Made by a program: the position numbers and the translations under genes
The notes under the pieces: generated by a model
What the model saw: the letters and a program-made list of their open reading frames with translations, nothing else
Told to the model about the DNA's origin: nothing
The model's database searches: none
Origin: Pseudomonadota bacterium
Lineage (GTDB): Bacteria > Desulfobacterota > Syntrophia > Syntrophales > JADFWA01
Reading direction: 5' to 3'
Assembly (NCBI GenBank): GCA_030610915.1
Contig: JAUWQS010000138.1
Coordinates: forward strand, 1 to 5,462
Length of the DNA stretch: 5,462 nt
Part shown: positions 1 to 5,054 of the stretch, piece after piece
Layout of the letters: each line of letters begins with the position of its first letter
How positions within the stretch are numbered: position 1 is the first letter of the stretch

Positions 1-323
1 ACCATTGTCCCATCTTCCAGCCTGTAGGCAGTTCCCAGCCTCCACCCTTTGCCTTGGGCCTCCTCTTTGCTGACCTTGAGCGCCTTGATCTTTTTCCCTT
101 TTTTGGTGATTATTTCTAACTCCTTATCCTTGCTGATCTTCATTATGGTCATCTCAGTCTTTTCACTGAAGAGACCCTGCAAATTGTAGGCGGTAAACAG
201 GATAATAATCAGCCCGACAATAAAGACAAGACCGATGTCAAAGAGATTCGCCACCCCGCTCATGGGATCATCGTCATCCAGACCTGCTGATCTACCGCCC
301 CTTCTCCTTTTGAAATATTTCAT
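1..323 (-). CDS. DUF2149 family protein, ExbD-like membrane subunit (partial, C-terminus beyond the window edge)
   Basis: The frame opens at an ATG (323-321) seven bases after a GGAGAGGA-type ribosome binding site and stays open for 107 codons to the window edge, so the C-terminus is missing. The N-terminus is basic (MKYFKRRRGG), then an acidic DDDDP (residues 16-20), then one membrane segment at about 28-46 (LFDIGLVFIVGLIIIL). After that comes a soluble, lysine-rich region with KISKDKELEIITKKGKKIK and GWRLGTAYRLEDGT. I recognise this as DUF2149, a family usually next to MotA/TolQ/ExbB and DUF2162 genes. The layout matches ExbD/TolR: short cytoplasmic tail, one helix, periplasmic domain. Asp29 in LFDIGLVF sits where ExbD has its essential Asp (FIDVMLVL). 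I infer that it is the ExbD-like partner of the gene just upstream. The family call is fairly sure; the ExbD role is inference. Confidence 0.82.
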   Translation of the reverse strand, partial: MKYFKRRRGGRSAGLDDDDPMSGVANLFDIGLVFIVGLIIILFTAYNLQGLFSEKTEMTIMKISKDKELEIITKKGKKIKALKVSKEEAQGKGWRLGTAYRLEDGTM

Positions 324-355
324 TTTTAATCCTCTCCGGCATGTTATCTGAGTGA

Positions 356-440
356 CGGTTCAACGGTTCAACTATTCACGGTTCACGGTTCACGGTTAAA
401 AGCTATCAACCGTGAACCCTGGAACGGTGAACCTGAATAG
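356..440. repeat. CGGTTCA repeat cluster forming an imperfect hairpin
   Basis: The gap between the ExbB-like stop codon and the DUF2149 start is filled by the heptamer CGGTTCA at 356-362, 364-370, 379-385 and 386-392, with a partial copy at 393-397. The segment then folds back: 372-397 is largely complementary to 408-440, including perfect ends CTATTCA (372-378) and TGAATAG (434-440), with a few extra bases in the right arm. In the minus-strand transcript this gives a long stem-loop between two genes that probably act together. It lacks a following T-run, so it is not a clear terminator; it could stabilise mRNA or set the subunit ratio. Such GTGAACC-type repeats look like dispersed intergenic repeats, but copy number cannot be seen here. 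Confidence 0.7.
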
Positions 441-1034
441 TTACTCTGTCAGTATCTCTGTTACAATCTCAATATTCTTGATATCCTCCTCCACCCACCT
501 TCTCTTTACTGTGTGGAAAAAATAGGCAACGATGCCAATAGCCAGGCCAACCACGGTGGTGGTAAAGGCTATCACCAAATCCGAAGTGAGCTTTGTCATA
601 TCCCCCTGGCCTAAGGCGGCCAGACCCGTCCCCATGGGGATCAGCGTCCCCATCAGACCAAGGCTGGGGCCGATCCTGATGATCATCTTTATCCTGTCCA
701 GAGCTTTCCAGATCTTTAAGGTATTTTCCTGAAGGAAGTTTTCTATCTCGACTTCGCCCGGCTGACTCTCTCTGTTCAGTGAACGCCGGAGACCTTCAAT
801 ATATGCATTGACCCGGTGTGAGAAAATCCGCGCATTATCCTTTTGTCTTATCATTAAGGGAAGTCTCTCAGGAGGATACTTTGCAAGCCTCAACCGCTCA
901 AGCCACTCAGCAAAAAAAGACCCTGAATATATAACAATGCCGACGATCAGGACCGATAGAAAAAATAAGACGGGATAGAGGAGTGAGCTGGAAATAATAT
1001 AGATAAATGATTTTAACAAAGCGCCTATGTCCAA
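441..1034 (-). CDS. MotA/TolQ/ExbB proton channel family protein
   Basis: This 197-residue inner-membrane protein is probably the proton-channel subunit that energises the TonB-dependent receptor encoded upstream. It has a membrane helix at about 13-37, a cytoplasmic stretch at about 40-118 with charged helices, and two helices at about 121-142 and 152-173. These carry the family signature: IGPSLGLMGTLIPMGTGLAAL (121-141) matches ExbB/TolQ PxxGLxGT, and DLVIAFTTTVVGLAIGIVAYFF matches the last helix with its conserved small and threonine residues. The usual ExbB glutamate of that helix is not at the expected place; Asp152 lies close to it. Its length is shorter than E. coli ExbB. The start is a TTG (1034-1032), chosen because AAGGAGG at 1043-1049 lies 8 bases upstream and no better ATG exists. 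It overlaps the DUF2162 gene by 10 bases, which implies translational coupling. Confidence 0.88.
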   Translation of the reverse strand: MDIGALLKSFIYIISSSLLYPVLFFLSVLIVGIVIYSGSFFAEWLERLRLAKYPPERLPLMIRQKDNARIFSHRVNAYIEGLRRSLNRESQPGEVEIENFLQENTLKIWKALDRIKMIIRIGPSLGLMGTLIPMGTGLAALGQGDMTKLTSDLVIAFTTTVVGLAIGIVAYFFHTVKRRWVEEDIKNIEIVTEILTE

Positions 1035-1780
1035 TTTATTTTCCTCCTTATTTTTCGCTTTTTAATTAGATAGCCAACCATAAAAAAAGTAGACATTGCA
1101 GTTAGAAGAGACAGTATATTCCTTGTGCTTATGAATGCCTTCTCACCCCTGTAGGCTGCTATCCTGTATATCTTATCGATATCACCGAACTGGGGCATGA
1201 CAATGACAGACAGAATAAAATAGACGGCAATCAGCAGCATTGCAGCGCCGAGAGTATGCTCGGGCACGGAATCCGGTTTCACATCAGATAAGATTAAGCA
1301 TAAAATGGTAAGGAAATTTATTGTTAGAAAGAACAGATATGCTCCCATCACTACAGGCAGACCGGCGTGAGGAAAATAGGTCATCAAAAAGGCGGTGGTC
1401 AGAAAGATGACCGAGGCACATAGAGGACACGGGATGATCAGCAGATAGAATGCCCTGCTCATTTCTTGCTGTTTACCATCATTTTTCAGAAGGTAAATTC
1501 CCCAGATAATCAGACCTGCCGCCATAAAAGAGTGGATATACATGCCTGACCTAAAGAACCCTTGAAAGGTATTATAATATTCGATCATATTAATCTTTTT
1601 CAGGATGAGGTATGAGACAAAGAAGATAAAGAAATAGGCAAGGGCGGATCCGATGCTTAAAAGGATCCGTCCCTTTAAACTGTGCCTTCGTGTAAAAAGA
1701 TAATGAAGACCCACACCGCTCTTTAAGGCAAAGATGCCTATGGTAAAGGTGAGGCCTAAAAATAAACTCTCAAGTTCCAT
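1025..1780 (-). CDS. DUF2162 family integral membrane protein (putative transporter)
   Basis: The protein has 251 residues and is strongly hydrophobic, with about seven predicted helices (roughly 5-24, 39-60, 77-97, 110-133, 140-164, 176-196, 222-239). It ends in a basic tail (KKRKIRRKINWT). I recognise it as DUF2162, a family annotated as predicted transporters and often found with MotA/TolQ/ExbB and DUF2149 genes. FALKSGVG at 17-24 and PCPLC at 117-121 are the most motif-like parts; the second puts a Cys-x-x-Cys pair (118, 121) at or in a helix, as in thiol-redox or metal-binding membrane proteins. The start is an ATG at 1780 with AGGAAT four bases upstream. It follows the receptor gene after a gap enlarged by an inserted element and overlaps the next gene by 10 bases. 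It may be an inner-membrane component of corrinoid or cobalt uptake; the exact role and substrate are unknown. Confidence 0.8.
   Translation of the reverse strand: MELESLFLGLTFTIGIFALKSGVGLHYLFTRRHSLKGRILLSIGSALAYFFIFFVSYLILKKINMIEYYNTFQGFFRSGMYIHSFMAAGLIIWGIYLLKNDGKQQEMSRAFYLLIIPCPLCASVIFLTTAFLMTYFPHAGLPVVMGAYLFFLTINFLTILCLILSDVKPDSVPEHTLGAAMLLIAVYFILSVIVMPQFGDIDKIYRIAAYRGEKAFISTRNILSLLTAMSTFFMVGYLIKKRKIRRKINWT
1043..1049 (-). promoter_or_regulatory. Strong Shine-Dalgarno that fixes the TTG start of the ExbB-like gene
   Basis: The minus strand reads AAGGAGG, eight bases before the TTG at 1034. It lies inside the last codons of the DUF2162 gene, whose lysine/arginine-rich tail (KIRRKINWT) is partly dictated by this site. 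It supports both the unusual start codon and coupling of the two genes. Confidence 0.75.
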
Positions 1781-1809
1781 AGAAATTCCTAATAGCAGCT
1801 CAACACCCT

Positions 1810-1837
1810 CTCACCCTGCCCCGGGGGGGGGGGTGAG
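1810..1837. repeat. GC-rich palindrome with a G11 run
   Basis: CTCACCC (1810-1816) and GGGTGAG (1831-1837) are perfect inverted arms, and the interior has CCCC (1819-1822) directly before an uninterrupted run of eleven G (1823-1833). It resembles the CCCTCACCC-type palindromic repeats scattered between genes in many bacteria. It lies 30 bases before the DUF2162 start, upstream of its ribosome binding site. The G11 run is a likely place for length errors or real slippage, but no reading frame crosses it. Confidence 0.6.
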
Positions 1838-1871
1838 GGGCGCAAGGCCCGAATTATTTAGCAGAGACAGT

Positions 1872-2097
1872 CGTGACTGCTCACGTAGTCAGGCTGAAGC
1901 TGTTTAGGCTGAAGGCGCCCGAAAAACACGATTGCCACACTTTGGCGAAGAAACTGTTCGACTGAGCTCGCCAAAGACAGCAGATTTTTGCATCAAACAT
2001 GGCTTCAAAGTGTGCTGTATGACTCGCCTTTGGCTCGTGAATCTTCGGTTCCCCGCTTTTCCTGACAGCCTTCAGCCTATCCACCTGAGTGGTTACG
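1872..2097. mobile_element. MITE-like non-coding element with imperfect terminal inverted repeats and target-site duplication
   Basis: The left end (1872-1903) and the reverse complement of the right end (2065-2097) align with 25 of 32 matches and one gap. Both begin CGTRAC and share AGGCTGAAG. GACAGT flanks the element on both sides, at 1866-1871 and 2098-2103, exactly next to the termini, as expected for a 6-bp target-site duplication. Inside are further inverted repeats: CTTTGGCGA (1940-1948) with TCGCCAAAG (1968-1976), and CACACTTTG (1936-1944) with CAAAGTGTG (2006-2014). AGGCTGAAG also repeats directly at 1891-1899 and 1906-1914. No transposase is encoded. A 67-codon open frame on the minus strand (2084-1881) has no recognisable domain and spans the left terminal repeat, so I do not call it a gene. 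It separates the receptor from DUF2162 within the operon; removing it and one GACAGT leaves about 108 bases between them. Confidence 0.7.
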
Positions 2098-2120
2098 GAC
2101 AGTCAGCAACTACTATCTCC

Positions 2121-4077
2121 TCAGAAATCATACCTCAGGCCAAGAAAGAAGCTCCTTCCAGGCATGGGATAGCCTTGTGCGTATTCATAGTCTTTATCAA
2201 AGAGGTTTTGGACCTCGCCTCTTAAGGTGATCCCTCCGTATTCATTGAAATCGAAGATCCTCTTGCTGATCGTCAGATTGGCTACAGTAAAACCTCCTGT
2301 TTCTATTACAGGATAGGGGTAAATCCCACTTTCGTAGTCCTTAATCTTCTGCTTCCCTGCATAGGCAAGGTTTAGATTGGCGGAAAAACCTTTGAGATCG
2401 GAGGCTGTAATACCCCAGGAAACATTACATTTGTTTACATCCTCAAGGTCTCTATCCGTCTCATCATCCTCGTATTGGGTAAGGTAGGCAAAATTGATAT
2501 AAGGCTTCACCTCAAAGTCCCAGGAGAAGAGCGCCCCTATGTCATAAGAGAATTGTCCTTCCAGACCCTGTATCGTTGCACCCCCGATATTCCCCCATGT
2601 GGTTATATTCCCCGGCTTGTCAACCGTTACAATCTTGTCATCAAAATTAGTATAGAAATAGGTAAGGGATGAACTTAAGGAACCATAGAAAAGATCGACT
2701 CCGGCTTCATAGGTTTCGCTCTTTTCCGGATCCAGATCGGGGTTGCCCAGATAATGCTTCGTCCCACCAAACATATCATAGGCTATCTCCCCGGGGCCTG
2801 GCATCCTGAAGGCCTCTCCATAATTGGCTCTCAGTTTCAGGTAATCCGTGAGAAGATAGGCCACGCCGACCTTGGGGGAGATATTATCATCATCCTTTCC
2901 CCTTCCTTTGGGTTTTTTTATCTCCACCTCATAATCATCATATCTTAGACCGCCTGTGATGATAAGCCTCTCGTTAAACAACCTGGTCTTGGCAAGAATA
3001 AAGCCTGCGGGATTGTCATATTCAGTCTTCTCAGGGCTGGAGTTCATATCTATTTCGTAATTTACCCAATCAAAACCGGCAGTAAGGAGCAGATATTCCT
3101 GGTTGTAAGATACCTGCGCCTGCGTCCCCTGATGGTTTGTCTTGCGTTTAGAGGTTCGGCTTCCTGGTAAATAAAACCATTCATTTCTATCCTCGCCCTC
3201 AGAATACCCGACCATCCAGGAAAATAGGCCGTCTTTTGTCCTGCCGTCATAGACAAGATCAATGGACTCATTGCTTGTATCCTTATAGTTATCAAGATCA
3301 TTCCTACTCAGTTTACCGGAGTTTCCTATATTATCTGCATCAAAATTAGTATAAATGGCGCCGATGCAATTGCCTGGAAGAAACTCATAGCCAAGATTCA
3401 GGCTTGTGTTTTCTTTCCTGTCATAACCTGTATTATGGTATCTATCTCCATTAGCGGTATCATAATCATCCATCTTCTGATTTGTAAAACTGCCGGAGAA
3501 ATCAAAGCCCTTTACCTTACCCGAAAGTCCGACACTCTTTTCCTCATAATCCCAACTCCCCAACATACCTTCAACAAAGGCGGTTGTTTTATCCCTTCCC
3601 TGTCTGGTAATTACATTAACGACTCCGCCCATGGCGGCTGAACCATACTGGGCGGATGCAGGCCCCTTTATTATCTCTATTCTCTCTATATTTTTAGTCA
3701 TGATCTTTGCCGCATTACCTGTGCCTGCACGGCGACCATTTAGCAAAATCATGACACGGTTTCCGTGTGTCTCAGTACTGAAGCCGCGTATACCAATGGA
3801 GGTCAAAGCTCCCGGGTATTTCTTGATATGTCCGATTCCCTTTTCAGCCAATAAATCGCCGAGATCTCTGGCGGATGAGGCCTTGATCTCCTCTTCATCA
3901 ATGATGGTTATATTAGAGGTAACCTCCCTTTTCTTCTCCTTTACCCTGCCGGCCGTCACCACCACCTCTTCCATCATTGTAACCGATTCCCTGCCCTTTT
4001 CCTCCTCCTCTGCCTGACTGAACCCCGGCAGGATCAAAAAAAGTTAAAATTGCAACCAAACTCACCCATTTTTTCAT
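2121..4077 (-). CDS. TonB-dependent outer-membrane receptor, BtuB-like (frameshift in signal peptide)
   Basis: This is a 22-strand-barrel type receptor for cobalamin or another corrinoid; the substrate is inferred from the B12 riboswitch leader. The ATG at 4077 has AGGAGG 7 bases upstream and begins a signal peptide (MKKWVSLVAILTF). Its frame is lost at a run of seven T (minus strand, 4042-4036). Dropping one T joins it to LILPGFSQA|EEEEK, a textbook cleavage site, and to a 638-codon open frame, for about 651 residues in all, normal for BtuB-like receptors. Counting from the TTG at 4037, the TonB box is EEVVVTAGR (23-31) and the plug runs to about 147, with IRGFSTETHGNRVMILLNG, IERIEIIKGPASAQYG and GGVVNVITRQG. 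The rest is barrel. It ends NLFDKDYEYAQGYPMPGRSF...LRYDF with the terminal Phe used for barrel assembly. Apart from that one base the gene looks intact, so a sequencing error or a slippage-controlled gene is likelier than decay. The nested TTG alone would give no signal peptide. Confidence 0.88.
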
Positions 4078-4084
4078 CTTAAAT

Positions 4085-4106
4085 CCTCCTTTCCACCCTC
4101 GTGGAA
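4085..4106 (-). promoter_or_regulatory. Shine-Dalgarno with an abutting hairpin upstream of the receptor gene
   Basis: AGGAGG (minus strand 4090-4085) lies 7 bases before the receptor ATG. Directly in front of it is a perfect 6-bp hairpin, TTCCAC-GAGG-GTGGAA (4106-4091), whose 3' arm touches the Shine-Dalgarno. It follows the compact aptamer by 13 bases. It occupies the place where cobalamin riboswitches that act on translation carry the L13 hairpin, and its loop is G-rich while the aptamer's presumed L5 is C-rich (GCCCC). A kissing contact is possible but only about four pairs can be drawn, so that part is speculative. Confidence 0.5.
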
Positions 4107-4119
4107 TGTTGATTGTTCA

Positions 4120-4204
4120 GGTTTTGTTCCGGTTTTCTGGCTTTCGTTCCGATCACAGTTGCGGGGCAGCGGGAGATTTTCACTCCCTTCCCCGAAACAA
4201 AACC
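4120..4204 (-). ncRNA. Compact cobalamin-type riboswitch aptamer (second of a tandem pair)
   Basis: The minus-strand RNA is closed by a 13-bp helix, GGTTTTGTTTCGG (4204-4192) with CCGGAACAAAACC (4132-4120), with one G-U pair. Inside are the cobalamin-riboswitch core signatures in the right order: GGGAA, then the hairpin GGGAG-TGAAAAT-CTCCC (4187-4171), then GCTGCCCCGCAACTGTGA, ATCGG, and a B12-box-like AAGCCAGAAAACC (4143-4131). The peripheral P7-P11 region (GCCACTG ... GGGAAGGC) is missing, as in the shortened AdoCbl or class-II type variants of the family. It starts right at the end of the upstream terminator's T-run and ends 43 bases before the receptor ATG, so it probably controls translation. 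Cobalamin binding is inferred; a degenerate relic is possible, although the perfect helices argue against it. Confidence 0.72.
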
Positions 4205-4243
4205 AAAAAAATCCCCGGATCGATAAAATCGATCCGGGGATTT
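4205..4243 (-). terminator. Intrinsic terminator between the two aptamers (riboswitch expression platform)
   Basis: The stem is a perfect 16-bp inverted repeat (4228-4243 with 4209-4224) around a 3-nt TTT loop, GC-rich in its lower half. On the minus strand an uninterrupted T-run at 4210-4205 follows, then GGTTTTG. It lies about 60 bases after the closing helix of the first riboswitch and before any coding sequence, so it is the natural off-switch for that aptamer. Two aptamer segments can pair with its 5' arm: GATCCG (4334-4329) and CGGGGA (4493-4488). Either could serve as antiterminator; this is a proposal from complementarity only. Confidence 0.85.
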
Positions 4244-4303
4244 CCCTTTTTAATCCTCAGATTCTCAATGTTCAGCACCCCTGTCCGCGAGGTTGCTAAA
4301 CAA

Positions 4304-4561
4304 TGTTTCAGGCAGGTCTTCTGGCTCTCGGATCATCCTACTTGCCGCGCCTTCCCAGAAAGGCAGTTGCAAGTGACCAGTGTTTAGTGGTCAGGAAACA
4401 ACTGTTTACTCCAGTGGCCAGTGTTAGCTACAGCGCCAGTTTTTACTGATCACTGTTCACTAATCACTCTTTTTCTTGCGGTGTTCGTCCCCGATTACAG
4501 CGACGGGCTCGCTCCCGATTTCAACGGGATTCCCTTTTACGCCTTAGAGGCGCCTGAAACA
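4304..4561 (-). ncRNA. Cobalamin riboswitch (long form, first of a tandem pair)
   Basis: Read on the minus strand, all family signatures are present. A 10-bp closing helix is formed by TGTTTCAGGC and its complement (4561-4552, 4313-4304). Next come a GCGCCTCTAAGGCG arm, AAAAGGGAA, the hairpin TCCCG-TTGAAAT-CGGGA, GCGAGCCCGTCGCTGTAATCGG and GGACGAAC. A peripheral stem (CCGC 4481-4478 with GCGG 4348-4345) and the arm GCAACTGCC...GGGAAGGC follow, then AGTAGGATGATCCGAG and an exact B12 box AGCCAGAAGACCTGCC (4326-4311). In this family, binding of adenosyl- or another cobalamin represses expression. It governs the whole downstream receptor and ExbB-like operon. It is longer than usual (258 nt) because of a repeat-like expansion in the peripheral arm. 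Confidence 0.95.
4371..4469. repeat. Repeat-like expansion inside the riboswitch peripheral arm
   Basis: About 100 bases separate the 5' strand of the P7-like stem from the conserved GCAACTGCC...GGGAAGGC arm, where family members usually carry a short P8 hairpin. The insert is built from variants of one word: AGTGACCAGTG, TAGTGGTCAG, CCAGTGGCCAGTG, ACTGATCACTG and TTCACTAATCACT. It can form local hairpins such as TGACCA (4374-4379) with TGGTCA (4388-4393). Such CAGTGATCAGTG-like words look like dispersed intergenic repeats. Both conserved flanks are intact, so the aptamer probably still folds. Confidence 0.6.
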
Positions 4562-4572
4562 ATATAACGTAA

Positions 4573-4600
4573 ATTACCTCTATTCTTTTGGATATGTCAA
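4573..4600 (-). promoter_or_regulatory. Probable sigma-70-type promoter of the B12-controlled operon
   Basis: The minus strand has a perfect -35 TTGACA (4600-4595), a 16-base spacer and a weaker -10 GGTAAT (4578-4573). Transcription would start near 4566, a few bases before the riboswitch closing helix at 4561, which is the expected geometry. The -10 matches the consensus at four of six positions. Confidence 0.6.
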
Positions 4601-4727
4601 GGAAAAAACGATACGAGAAGTATCAATATGGATTTGAACACTCCAGGTATCTAAAATTCCCTTCCATCTCACTCAAGATATCCAACAGTGTTGTCGGAAG
4701 TTTCAGATGACTTCCCTTTAATTTCAG
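4601..4727. other. Intergenic spacer between divergent promoters, no gene
   Basis: I see no coding region here on either strand. Two small perfect inverted repeats are present: GATAC (4610-4614) with GTATC (4620-4624), and GGAAGT (4696-4701) with ACTTCC (4710-4715). The second lies 12 bases upstream of the toxin-antitoxin -35 box and could be an operator or a decayed hairpin. The evidence for either is only its symmetry and position. Confidence 0.4.
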
Positions 4728-4756
4728 TTGACTTTTTCTTAAAATATGAATATATT
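4728..4756 (+). promoter_or_regulatory. Sigma-70-type promoter of the toxin-antitoxin operon
   Basis: TTGACT (4728-4733), a 17-base spacer and TATATT (4751-4756) give a near-consensus promoter with a predicted start near 4763. This start lies after the possible ATG at 4746 and before the ATG at 4785, so it supports the shorter antitoxin. Antitoxins of this type commonly bind their own promoter, so autoregulation is likely. Confidence 0.75.
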
Positions 4757-4784
4757 GAAAAATGAATTTAATAGGAGATATATC

Positions 4785-5054
4785 ATGCTTAGAAAATTAG
4801 GAAAAAGCAATCAAGTAGCCATACCAAAAAAGATTACAACCGTTTTGGGATTAAAAAAGGATGATTACCTTGATATCTATATTGATAACAAGAAAATTAT
4901 TCTCGAACCTAAGGTTTTAGTTCCCAAAGATCAAGCCTATTTTTTTACCAGGGAATGGCAAATTGGTGAGCAAGATGCGGAAGAGGATATCAGGAAAGAT
5001 CGTATAACGAAAACAAAAAATTTAGATGAACTCTTCCGAGAAATGGACAAATAA
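4785..5054 (+). CDS. AbrB/MazE-fold antitoxin of a type II toxin-antitoxin pair
   Basis: This 89-residue protein starts at the ATG at 4785, with AGGAG 7 bases upstream. An in-frame ATG at 4746 would add 13 residues but lies upstream of the predicted transcript start and overlaps the spacer before the -10 box. Residues 1-45 (MLRKLGKSNQVAIPKKITTV..LGLKKDDYLDIYIDNKKIILEPK) are a clear swapped-hairpin AbrB DNA-binding domain. It has the usual basic GKSNQVAIPKKI strand-turn and a LGLKxDDxLxI strand. The C-terminal half (about 50-89) is charged, with FFTREWQIGEQDAEEDIRKDR and DELFREMDK, typical of the flexible part that wraps and neutralises the toxin. Its stop codon overlaps the toxin start by one base (TAATG), so the two are translationally coupled. 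Confidence 0.88.
   Translation: MLRKLGKSNQVAIPKKITTVLGLKKDDYLDIYIDNKKIILEPKVLVPKDQAYFFTREWQIGEQDAEEDIRKDRITKTKNLDELFREMDK

Noticed and set aside
356..397. CRISPR-like array from repeated CGGTTCA
   Set aside because: The repeat is only 7 bases long with almost no spacer, which is unlike a CRISPR array.
1881..2084. A 67-codon minus-strand open frame
   Set aside because: It lies within the MITE-like element and runs into its left terminal inverted repeat. It has no recognisable domain and no ribosome binding site that I can see.
1932..2225. A 97-codon plus-strand open frame
   Set aside because: It spans the inserted element and the 3' end of the receptor gene in antisense, so it is a chance frame.
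3631..4017. A 128-codon plus-strand open frame
   Set aside because: It is antisense to the receptor plug domain, whose coding is unmistakable on the minus strand.
2121..4037. Receptor as a pseudogene
   Set aside because: Apart from one base in the T7 run the frame is open over 638 codons with intact plug, TonB box and terminal Phe, which does not fit decay.
4106..4387. A plus-strand open frame of 93 codons
   Set aside because: It crosses both aptamers and the terminator in antisense; the RNA motifs explain the sequence fully.
4746..4784. An upstream in-frame ATG that would lengthen the antitoxin by 13 residues
   Set aside because: It lies upstream of the -10 box and the predicted transcript start and lacks a ribosome binding site, while the ATG at 4785 has AGGAG at the right distance and starts the conserved AbrB domain.
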